11,749 bases of DNA from NCBI GenBank assembly GCA_900752445.1, contig CAADVN010000168.1, positions 1-11,749 on the forward strand. Reading direction: 5' to 3'. Shown in pieces: positions 1 to 5,524 of this stretch. Each line of letters starts with the position of its first letter. Positions within the stretch are counted from its first letter, which is position 1. Position numbers and translations under genes: made by a program. Under the pieces are notes generated by a model. It made no database searches. It had not been told where the DNA came from and was given only the letters and a program-made list of their open reading frames with translations. Source of the DNA: an uncultured Oscillospiraceae bacterium. GTDB lineage: Bacteria > Bacillota > Clostridia > Oscillospirales > Oscillospiraceae.

Positions 1-377
1 AGCGTCCACTCATAGTGAGTTTCGCCGTTTTCATACACCAGAGTCAGTTTGCTGACATCCACGCTCTCAGGCGCGGCGATTATGAAGCCGGGCTCCGGGA
101 AGCCGCTCTCATCGCCAATTTTATTGCCCTCTGCATCGACCGCGCCTTCGTAGCCCGCGCCGCCTGTGTAGATGGTGATGTCCATGGGCTTGACGTCGAT
201 GAAGGACGCCCAGCGCAGGTTATCCCTGGTGAGCATTTCAAAATTGCCCTCATCGTCCCGGTTTTCATAGAGCGGATAGACGATCTGCTTTGCGTCGTTC
301 TCGAGATAATAGGCGTACTGGCTCCCGTCCGGCCCCCTCTGGCCCCTTATGAGGCGCCCGCGCGGGCGGCCGCCTCT
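1..377 (-). pseudogene. Cell-surface protein fragment, runs off left edge, no visible start
   Basis: Reading leftwards from 377, one frame is open to the edge (about 125 codons) and has the codon bias of a real gene. It encodes an acidic, aromatic-rich segment including DGSQYAYYLEND, MDITIYTGGAGYEG and a SGFPEPGF stretch. This resembles repeat or beta-sandwich modules I recall from large secreted proteins of gut Clostridia; that is recollection, not a search. An in-frame TGA at 378-380 closes the frame upstream. No ATG, GTG or TTG with a ribosome-binding site precedes the coding-looking part, and the first in-frame ATG (236) is well inside it. The first ten codons after the stop are Arg/Gly-rich and look non-coding. 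The gene has therefore lost its 5' end by truncation or frameshift, unless there is a sequencing error. The rest of the protein lies outside the window. Confidence 0.5.
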
Positions 378-433
378 TCAATAGACGTTTTGCTCAAAAG
401 TTCTCCCAGCGGCGCTCGGACCTGAACATGCCC

Positions 434-462
434 TTGCCAAAAGGCCGGGATGGTGTTATACT
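434..462 (+). promoter_or_regulatory. Sigma-A promoter, probably for the rubredoxin gene
   Basis: TTGCCA (434-439), a 17-bp spacer and TATACT (457-462), with an extended -10 TG at 454-455. Transcription would begin near 469, giving a leader of about 57 nt before the rubredoxin start at 526. It is the best match to a vegetative promoter in the gap between the leftward surface-protein fragment and the rubredoxin gene. A TATAAT at 522-527 overlaps the ATG and is not a useful promoter for this gene. Confidence 0.6.
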
Positions 463-525
463 TCATCCACAGTAGTGGTTGTTTTTGCGTTTTTTAAATG
501 AGTTATTTCGAAAGTAGCAAATATA

Positions 526-681
526 ATGGATAAGTATGTCTGCGTCTGCGGTTACGAGTACGACCCCGCCGCAGGCGATCCCGATAACGGCGCGGCCCCC
601 GGCACCGCTTGGGAGGATGAGCCTGAAAATTGGGTCTGCCCCGTCTGCGGCATGGGCAAGGACGCCTTCGAGAAGGCGTGA
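526..681 (+). CDS. Rubredoxin with a shortened first cysteine knuckle (CxC)
   Basis: A 51-residue protein, too short for an ordinary ORF cutoff. Rubredoxins are small cytoplasmic electron carriers with one Fe bound by four Cys; in anaerobes they serve oxygen/peroxide-reducing enzymes among other partners. Seen here: the second knuckle CPVCG at Cys38 and Cys41, the core YDPAAGDPDNG and the WEDEPENWVCP segment, and a C-terminal GKDAFEK. The length is normal (about 52 aa). The oddity is the first knuckle: residues 5-10 read VCVCGY, so Cys6 and Cys8 are separated by one residue, where the family has Cys-x2-Cys (or Cys-x4-Cys in a second type). The reading frame is intact, so the gene is translatable. 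The Shine-Dalgarno sequence is weak (GAAAG about 11 nt upstream of the ATG). A strong terminator follows directly, so this is probably a single-gene transcript from the promoter at 434-462. Confidence 0.9.
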   Translation: MDKYVCVCGYEYDPAAGDPDNGAAPGTAWEDEPENWVCPVCGMGKDAFEKA

Positions 682-696
682 GCGGAACCTGTATTG

Positions 697-726
697 GGGC
701 CGGCCTCATGGTCGGCCCTGTTTTTT
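697..726 (+). terminator. Rho-independent terminator after rubredoxin
   Basis: A 9-bp stem (697-705 with 710-718, including one G-T pair) with a TCAT tetraloop, followed by TG and six T's (721-726). It sits 16 nt after the rubredoxin stop and before the SLH-protein ribosome-binding site. Confidence 0.9.
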
Positions 727-758
727 GCTGAGATATATACGACAAAAGGAGTGGGCTT

Positions 759-2777
759 ATGAGTAACTGGAAAAAACGCATCCTGACGCTGGGGCTTGTG
801 CTCGCACTGATGTTCAGCCTCGCGGCGGTGCCGGGCATGGCGGCAGCGGACTCTGTCTCCGCTGAGGACGCCGCGAACGAGCTTTATGCCCTCGGTCTGT
901 TCAAGGGCACGGGCGTGGACGAAGACGGCATGCCGGTGTTCAGCCTGGACAGGGCGCCGACCCGCCACGAGGCCGTGACGATGCTGGTGCGCCTGCTCGG
1001 CAAGGAGCAGGAGGCCCTCGCAGGCAGCTGGGACATCCCCTTTGGCGACGTGGCCGACTGGGCCGTGCCCTATGTGGGCTACGCCTACGCCCACGGCCTG
1101 ACCGTCGGCACCTCCGCCAGCACCTACAGCGGCCAGGACGAGGTATCCGCCGCGCAGTACATAACCTTCGTCCTGCGCGCCATGGGCTACTCCTCCGAGG
1201 ACGACTTCGACTGGGAGCGCTCCTGGGAGCTCTCCGACAAGCTGGGCATCACGGACGGCGAGTACGGCGAGGGCGGCTCCGCCTTCCTGCGCGGCGACGT
1301 GGCGCTCATATCCCTCGCCGCCTTCAGCGCCCGGTGCAAGGACGGCAGCCTGCTCGGCAGCGAGCTGGCCGGCATCGGCAGCGCCATGACGAAGGACGAC
1401 TACCTTGCCGACAGCCTCAGTCAGAGCGAGTTCGCCGCGCTGCGCGACGCCTCGGCGCAGGAGCTGCGCGACAGGCTCTCCACCCTCGGCGACGTGCTCA
1501 CCTGGCTCGACAGCTGGAACGCCGAAATGTACACCTCCATAAGCCGCAGCGGCGACATGCGGCTGGATTTCAGCCTCGACTGGCTGCGCGACGGCATCTC
1601 CGCCGGTGAAAACTACACCGCCCTCGCCGCGTACTTCCTCTCCGACAACTATCCCGGCATGCGCTGCATCATGGCGGATGTGGTGAGCCGCGAGGGCGGG
1701 CGCTGGCTGCTCACAGCCCTGGCCCTGCCGGTGAAAGAGGGCTACCTCATCATCTCCCCGGTGACGCTCTCGAACAACCTCTACAATGTCAATTGCCGCC
1801 CGGCCTCATTCGAGGAAGTCGTCGTGCCGAGCCTCACGGATTTAAACGAGTACCTCGTCGCCGGGCCTGTCGCCCCGGGCGAGCTGCTGCAGCACATATA
1901 CGTCGCCGACTGCGGCCAGACCGACCTGCATTTCACGCTCACTGACACCGACTGCGTCCTCAGCGGCGGGCAGGCGCGGCTCGTATTCAGCATGAGCCAG
2001 GACGAAGTAGACGACTACGAGGAGGCCGAGCGCCTCGCTTTCGCCGACAAGAGCTGGAGCCAGCTCACGTCAAACTGGGCCAGCCTCGGCATCACGCAGG
2101 AGCTGATGCCCACCCTCAGCCGCGCGGAGGCCGCGGCGCTCTACGGCAAGGATATCGACACCGTGGCGGCGGCGGTCAAGACCCTCGGCGACTGCATCTA
2201 CTACTACGCCGCGGCCGGCACGCGCGCGGAAGGCGCGGACATCGTCACCTTCGACAAGGACTGCGACTGGCACTACAACTACGCGCCCGCGGCCGTGCTC
2301 GCCCACAACTTCTTCAACTGCGGCGCGTCCTCCGGGCTGACCGCCCGGCTGCTCGAGGGCGACTACGATGAGGTAGGGCTTATCGGCATCACCTTCGCTG
2401 TCGGCGAGGGCGGCGGGCACGTCATAAACTACCTGCGCACCGGGGACAGGTACTATGTCTTCGACATCGTGAACCTCGTCAGCACCGGCTATACACGCGA
2501 GGGCTTCCTGCTCACGAGCGGGGACAGCCTCAGCGCAGCCGCACTTGGCTGGAGCGGCAGCAGCCCCTGGACCGAAAAGCTCATGCACGCCTACGTCTCC
2601 TTCGACGGCGACGCCCCGGTCGGCTGGAACAGCAGCAACGTCTCCTACCTCTCCACCGAATACTACGACTCGGCCCGGATACTCCTGCAGACCCCCGACG
2701 AGGGCTACGTCTACGAGTGGCGCGACATCTCGCCCGACATCCGCGCAAACATCGACAGCATGCGCGGCGCGGCCTGA
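759..2777 (+). CDS. Secreted SLH-repeat protein with transglutaminase-like Cys-His-Asp region
   Basis: 672 residues. The start is set by AAAAGGAG at 743-750, 8 nt before the ATG. Residues 1-30 form a signal peptide: Lys-Lys-Arg, a Leu/Ala-rich core, and likely cleavage near MAAA-D. About residues 33-195 contain three SLH-like segments; the clearest reads FGDVADWAVPYVGYAYAHGL followed by VSAAQYITFVLRAMGY, a type that binds secondary wall polymers and holds proteins at the cell surface. The middle (about 210-480) is unrecognised and holds a Trp/acidic-rich alpha/beta region. About 480-600 has NFFNCGASSG with Cys521, GGGHVINY with His554 and YYVFDIVN with Asp569. The order and spacing fit the catalytic triad of transglutaminase-like or papain-like cysteine enzymes; activity is inferred. 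It could cross-link or cleave wall or surface proteins. It has terminators on both sides and no clear promoter of its own, so some readthrough from the rubredoxin gene is possible. Confidence 0.85.
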   Translation: MSNWKKRILTLGLVLALMFSLAAVPGMAAADSVSAEDAANELYALGLFKGTGVDEDGMPVFSLDRAPTRHEAVTMLVRLLGKEQEALAGSWDIPFGDVADWAVPYVGYAYAHGLTVGTSASTYSGQDEVSAAQYITFVLRAMGYSSEDDFDWERSWELSDKLGITDGEYGEGGSAFLRGDVALISLAAFSARCKDGSLLGSELAGIGSAMTKDDYLADSLSQSEFAALRDASAQELRDRLSTLGDVLTWLDSWNAEMYTSISRSGDMRLDFSLDWLRDGISAGENYTALAAYFLSDNYPGMRCIMADVVSREGGRWLLTALALPVKEGYLIISPVTLSNNLYNVNCRPASFEEVVVPSLTDLNEYLVAGPVAPGELLQHIYVADCGQTDLHFTLTDTDCVLSGGQARLVFSMSQDEVDDYEEAERLAFADKSWSQLTSNWASLGITQELMPTLSRAEAAALYGKDIDTVAAAVKTLGDCIYYYAAAGTRAEGADIVTFDKDCDWHYNYAPAAVLAHNFFNCGASSGLTARLLEGDYDEVGLIGITFAVGEGGGHVINYLRTGDRYYVFDIVNLVSTGYTREGFLLTSGDSLSAAALGWSGSSPWTEKLMHAYVSFDGDAPVGWNSSNVSYLSTEYYDSARILLQTPDEGYVYEWRDISPDIRANIDSMRGAA

Positions 2778-2787
2778 GACTTATACC

Positions 2788-2818
2788 AAAAGGCAGTCCC
2801 GACAGGGCTGCCTTTTTT
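2788..2818 (+). terminator. Rho-independent terminator after SLH protein
   Basis: AAAAGGCAG (2788-2796) pairs with CTGCCTTTT (2808-2816). One bulged T and an inner CCC/GGG pairing close on a GACA loop. The 3' side ends in six T's (2813-2818). It begins 11 nt after the stop codon. Confidence 0.9.
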
Positions 2819-2831
2819 GCGCTCATTTGTC

Positions 2832-2859
2832 TTGCATTGCGCGGAAAACGGGCTATAAT
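2832..2859 (+). promoter_or_regulatory. Promoter of the MATE exporter gene
   Basis: TTGCAT (2832-2837), a 16-bp spacer and a perfect TATAAT (2854-2859). The start of transcription would be near 2866, with the ribosome-binding site GGAG at 2882-2885. A second TTGCAA lies at 2865-2870, around the expected start point, and could be part of an operator. The -35 is far from TTGACA but matches those of other promoters in this window. Confidence 0.65.
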
Positions 2860-2892
2860 GTCACTTGCAAAACGTTTGAATGGAGCGTTAAT

Positions 2893-4263
2893 GTGAAAAA
2901 ACAGAACGACCTCGGCCGCGACCCTGTCCGCCCGCTGGTCTGGCGCATAGCCTTTCCCAGTATGCTGGCGCAGTTCGTCAGCGTGCTCTACAGCATTGTG
3001 GACCGCATCTACATAAGCAACATCCCCATCACGGGCGAGACCGCGCTCGCGGGCGTCGGCGTCTGCGGGCCTGTCGTCACCATGCTCGGGGCCTTCGCCT
3101 TCCTCGTCGGCGTCGGCGGGGCGCCGCTCATGAGCATCAACATGGGCGCGGGCAGATACGATGAAGCGAAGCGTATACTATCGAACAGCTTCCTCGTCCT
3201 GTGCGTCTGCGCCGCTGTCCTGACCGCGGCGGTCTTCCCGCTGCGCAGGCCCATGCTCATGTTCTTCGGCGCGAGCGAGGTCACCTATACCTATGCTGAG
3301 AGGTATTTTACCATCTACCTTGCCGGGACAGTGTTCAACCTGCTCTCGCTCGGCATGAACCAGTTTATAATAAGCCAGGGCTTTGCCAAAAAGGGCATGT
3401 TCTCCGTCGTCCTGGGCGCGGCGCTGAACATAGCCCTCGACCCCCTGTTCATCTTCACCTTCGACATGGGCGTCGCGGGAGCGGCGCTGGCGACGGTCAT
3501 TTCCCAGTTTGCCAGCTGCGTCTATGTGCTCTGCGTGCTGTTCGGGAAAAAGATGCCGGTGCGGGTCGGCTTCGGGCAGTACAGCGGCAGGCTCATTGGC
3601 CGCATCCTGCTGACCGGCATCTCTCCTTTTCTCATCATCTTTGTAGACAGCATAATGATAATCTCCATGAACGCCGTGCTGCAAAGCTACGGCGGGCCCG
3701 AGCTGGGCGACAGGCTCATCACCTGCGCCACCATCGCCCAGAGCTTCATGCTGGTCGTGACCATGCCGCTGGGCGGCATCTCGGGCGGGACGCAGACGAT
3801 ACTGGCCTTCAACTACGGCGCGCACCGCAGGGACAGGATCCTGGAGGCACAAAAGCATATACTGCTGCTGTGCGTGGGCTATACGGCCCTGATGTTCGCC
3901 TTCGCGCGGCTCGGCGGCGGGCTTTTCGTGCGGCTCTTTACCACAGAGGCCGGGCTCGCGGAGGAGGCGCTCTCGGCCATCCACGTGTGCACGCTGGCGA
4001 TAATACCCCTCGGCGTACAATACGCGCTGGTGGACGGCTTCACCGGCATGGCGCAGGTTAAGCTCGCGCTGCCGCTCTCTGCCTGGCGCAAGGCTGTGTA
4101 TTTCGCCGCCCTGTTCTGGCTGCCAGCGGTATTCGGGGCCAGGGCCGCATTCTGGGCGGAGCCGGTCTCAGACATACTCGGGCCCATCGCCAGCGTCAGC
4201 GTCTACGCCCTGTTCATCAAAAAGATCCTTGACTTCCCCAAGCCGCAGCAGCGCGGGCGCTGA
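2893..4263 (+). CDS. MATE-family multidrug/cation antiporter
   Basis: 456 residues, the usual size of the family (about 450). The open frame extends much further upstream, over the previous gene, but the real start is the GTG at 2893: GGAG lies 7 nt before it, the promoter at 2832-2859 is correctly placed, and the protein then begins with the typical short polar N-terminus followed by PLVWRIAFPSMLAQFVSVLYSIVDRIYIS. MATE proteins are inner-membrane transporters with 12 helices in two homologous bundles that export drugs or metabolites using Na+ or H+ gradients. The hydrophobic pattern fits: a first bundle at about residues 15-220 (with GAPLMSINMGAGRYDEAKRI) and a second at about 230-445 (with GGISGGTQTILAFNYGAHRRD). 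The MepA/NorM/DinF-type subfamily cannot be told from the sequence, nor can the substrate. The final codons and the stop lie inside the first copy of a 65-bp direct repeat. The gene is convergent with the citrate/tRNA unit. Confidence 0.93.
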   Translation: MKKQNDLGRDPVRPLVWRIAFPSMLAQFVSVLYSIVDRIYISNIPITGETALAGVGVCGPVVTMLGAFAFLVGVGGAPLMSINMGAGRYDEAKRILSNSFLVLCVCAAVLTAAVFPLRRPMLMFFGASEVTYTYAERYFTIYLAGTVFNLLSLGMNQFIISQGFAKKGMFSVVLGAALNIALDPLFIFTFDMGVAGAALATVISQFASCVYVLCVLFGKKMPVRVGFGQYSGRLIGRILLTGISPFLIIFVDSIMIISMNAVLQSYGGPELGDRLITCATIAQSFMLVVTMPLGGISGGTQTILAFNYGAHRRDRILEAQKHILLLCVGYTALMFAFARLGGGLFVRLFTTEAGLAEEALSAIHVCTLAIIPLGVQYALVDGFTGMAQVKLALPLSAWRKAVYFAALFWLPAVFGARAAFWAEPVSDILGPIASVSVYALFIKKILDFPKPQQRGR

Positions 4264-4312
4264 ACATAAAAAAACAGAGCGCTGAATTCGCGCTCTGGCT
4301 GCGGCGACACGC
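4248..4312. repeat. 65-bp direct repeat, copy 1
   Basis: Identical over 65 bases to 4348-4412, with the copies exactly 100 bp apart. This copy includes the last five codons and stop of the MATE gene, seven A's, an 8-bp hairpin and a GC-rich tail. The 35 bases between the copies (4313-4347) are unique and begin with six A's beside a weak 4-bp hairpin (CGGA/TCCG), which could be a minor leftward terminator. Confidence 0.97.
4268..4297 (-). terminator. Leftward terminator in repeat copy 1
   Basis: An 8-bp stem CAGAGCGC/GCGCTCTG (4275-4282 with 4290-4297) with a 7-nt loop. On the minus strand it is followed by seven T's (4274-4268). It is a second, backup terminator for the tRNA/citrate transcripts. 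On the plus strand there is a hairpin but no T-run, so it is at best a weak end for the MATE mRNA. Confidence 0.8.
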
Positions 4313-4347
4313 AAAAAACCGGACATGCTCCGTCAACTGCCAAGGCT

Positions 4348-4412
4348 GCAGCGCGGGCGCTGAACATAAAAAAACAGAGCGCTGAATTCGCGCTCTGGCT
4401 GCGGCGACACGC
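4348..4412. repeat. 65-bp direct repeat, copy 2
   Basis: Perfect copy of 4248-4312, ending 3 bases before the CCA end of the tRNA-Gly gene. It carries the same MATE C-terminal codons (out of context) and the same hairpin. Confidence 0.97.
4368..4397 (-). terminator. Leftward terminator in repeat copy 2, first after tRNA-Gly
   Basis: Same hairpin and T-run as in copy 1 (stem 4375-4382 with 4390-4397, T-run 4374-4368 on the minus strand). It lies 18 nt beyond the tRNA 3' end and is the natural stop for tRNA transcription. Confidence 0.85.
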
Positions 4413-4415
4413 CGC

Positions 4416-4489
4416 TGGAGCGGGTGAAGGGAATCGAACCCTCGTATTCAGCTTGGGAAGCTGATGTTCTGCCATTGAACTACACCCGC
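4416..4489 (-). tRNA. tRNA-Gly (anticodon CCC)
   Basis: 74 nt including an encoded CCA. The minus strand gives the acceptor GCGGGTG/CACCCGC, a D-arm GTTC...GAAC, an anticodon stem TCAGC/GCTGA around the loop TTCCCAA (anticodon CCC, reading GGG), a 4-nt variable loop, a T-arm with TTCGATT, discriminator T and CCA. All arms pair. It starts 27 nt after the isocitrate dehydrogenase stop, on the same strand, so it may be both co-transcribed and transcribed from its own promoter. Confidence 0.97.
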
Positions 4490-4500
4490 AATGCCCACAT

Positions 4501-4529
4501 AGTATAGCACACTTATTCAGGCCATGCAA
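4501..4529 (-). promoter_or_regulatory. Promoter of tRNA-Gly inside the IDH gene end
   Basis: On the minus strand: TTGCAT (4529-4524), a 17-bp spacer and TATACT (4506-4501), about 12 nt before the mature tRNA 5' end. The -35 overlaps the last codons of the upstream isocitrate dehydrogenase gene. This gives the tRNA a supply independent of the citrate operon. Confidence 0.6.
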
Positions 4530-5524
4530 GACATTTTTCTTATAATCGCATCCGCAAATTCGCTCGTGCCGAGGTCTCCGCCGAGGTCGCGGGTCGTCTC
4601 TTTGCCGTCCTTTATGAGCGCGAGGACGGCATTTTCTATCCTGTCCGCCGCAGACGTCTCGCCTATGTGGCGCAGGAGCATGACAGCAGAGAGGATGAGC
4701 GCCGTCGGGTTCGCGTCGTTCAGGCCGGCGTGCTTCGGCGCGCTGCCGTGAACCGCCTCGAAGATGGCGCAGTCCTTCCCTATGTTCGCGCTCGGCGCAA
4801 GCCCCAGGCCGCCCACCAGCCCGGCGCACAGGTCCGACACGATGTCGCCGTACAGGTTCGGCAGCACCATCACGTCAAAGGCCTCCGGCTTCTGCACCAG
4901 CTGCATGCAGGTCGCGTCCACGATCTTGTCCTCGAACTCTATCTGCGGGTACTCCGCCGCGACGCCGCGGGCAACTTCCAGAAACAGGCCGTCCGTGCAC
5001 TTCATTATGTTCGCCTTGTGCACGCAGGTGACCTTTTTGCGCCCGTTTTTCACCGCGTAGTCGAAGGCGAAGCGTACGATGCGCTCCGAGCCCTTCCTGG
5101 TTATGAGCTTGATGCTCTCGGCCGCGTCCGTGCCCACCATGTGCTCTATGCCCGCGTAGAGGTCCTCCGTGTTCTCGCGCACGGTGACGATGTCCACGTT
5201 GTCATACCTGCCCTTCACGCCCTCGAAGGTGCGTGCCGGGCGCACGTTGGCGTAGAGGTCGAACTCCTTTCTGAGCGCGACGTTGACGCTCCGGAAGCCC
5301 GAGCCCACCGGCGTCGTGATGGGGCCCTTGAGCGCCAGGCCGTCGGCCCTCACCGAGTCTATAGTAGCCTGCGGCAGGGGGGGGCCGCAAAGCTCCCTCT
5401 GAGCCGCGCCCGCCTCGGCCACGTGCCACTCTATCTTCGCGCCCGAAGCGTCCACAACCCGGCGCGCCGCCAGCGCTACCTCCGGGCCTATGCCGTCGCC
5501 CGGTATCAGTGTCACCGCTCTCAT
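4517..5524 (-). CDS. Isocitrate dehydrogenase, short IDH/IPMDH-superfamily type
   Basis: 335 residues. It oxidatively decarboxylates isocitrate to 2-oxoglutarate. Seen: the N-terminal PGDGIGPEV (8-16), SVNVALRKEFDLYANVRP (substrate Ser/Arg region), RENTEDLYAGIEH, NLYGDIVSDLCAGLVGGLG (metal-binding Asp residues) and HGSAPKHAG. NTEDLYAGIEH and the context favour isocitrate over 3-isopropylmalate or homoisocitrate as substrate. AGGAGG lies 7 nt before the ATG at 5524 and 4 nt before an in-frame ATG at 5527, so either can be the start. The first shares one base with the aconitase stop; the second overlaps it by 4 bp (ATGA). Both imply coupled translation. The coenzyme loop has Lys-His where NAD enzymes usually have Asp-Ile and NADP enzymes Lys-Tyr, so the coenzyme is uncertain. 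The tRNA-Gly gene follows. Confidence 0.9.
   Translation of the reverse strand: MRAVTLIPGDGIGPEVALAARRVVDASGAKIEWHVAEAGAAQRELCGPPLPQATIDSVRADGLALKGPITTPVGSGFRSVNVALRKEFDLYANVRPARTFEGVKGRYDNVDIVTVRENTEDLYAGIEHMVGTDAAESIKLITRKGSERIVRFAFDYAVKNGRKKVTCVHKANIMKCTDGLFLEVARGVAAEYPQIEFEDKIVDATCMQLVQKPEAFDVMVLPNLYGDIVSDLCAGLVGGLGLAPSANIGKDCAIFEAVHGSAPKHAGLNDANPTALILSAVMLLRHIGETSAADRIENAVLALIKDGKETTRDLGGDLGTSEFADAIIRKMSCMA

Noticed and set aside
347..466. A separate 39-residue minus-strand gene
   Set aside because: No ribosome-binding site, no recognised homology, and it overlaps a good plus-strand promoter. It is kept only as a possible frameshifted piece of the surface-protein gene.
467..490. CCAC-AGTA-GTGG hairpin followed by T-rich sequence, as a terminator or attenuator
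   Set aside because: The stem is only 4 bp and it coincides with the expected transcription start of the rubredoxin mRNA, so it cannot form properly in that RNA.
522..527. TATAAT overlapping the rubredoxin ATG as its promoter
   Set aside because: Transcription would start inside the gene, and there is no -35 at the right distance.
2545..2892. N-terminal extension of the MATE frame
   Set aside because: It covers the end of the SLH gene, a terminator and a promoter, and its residues are low-complexity. The GTG at 2893 has the ribosome-binding site.
4248..4489. Direct repeats beside the tRNA as att sites of an integrated element
   Set aside because: The repeat contains no part of the tRNA and the copies flank only 35 bases, with no integrase gene in the window.
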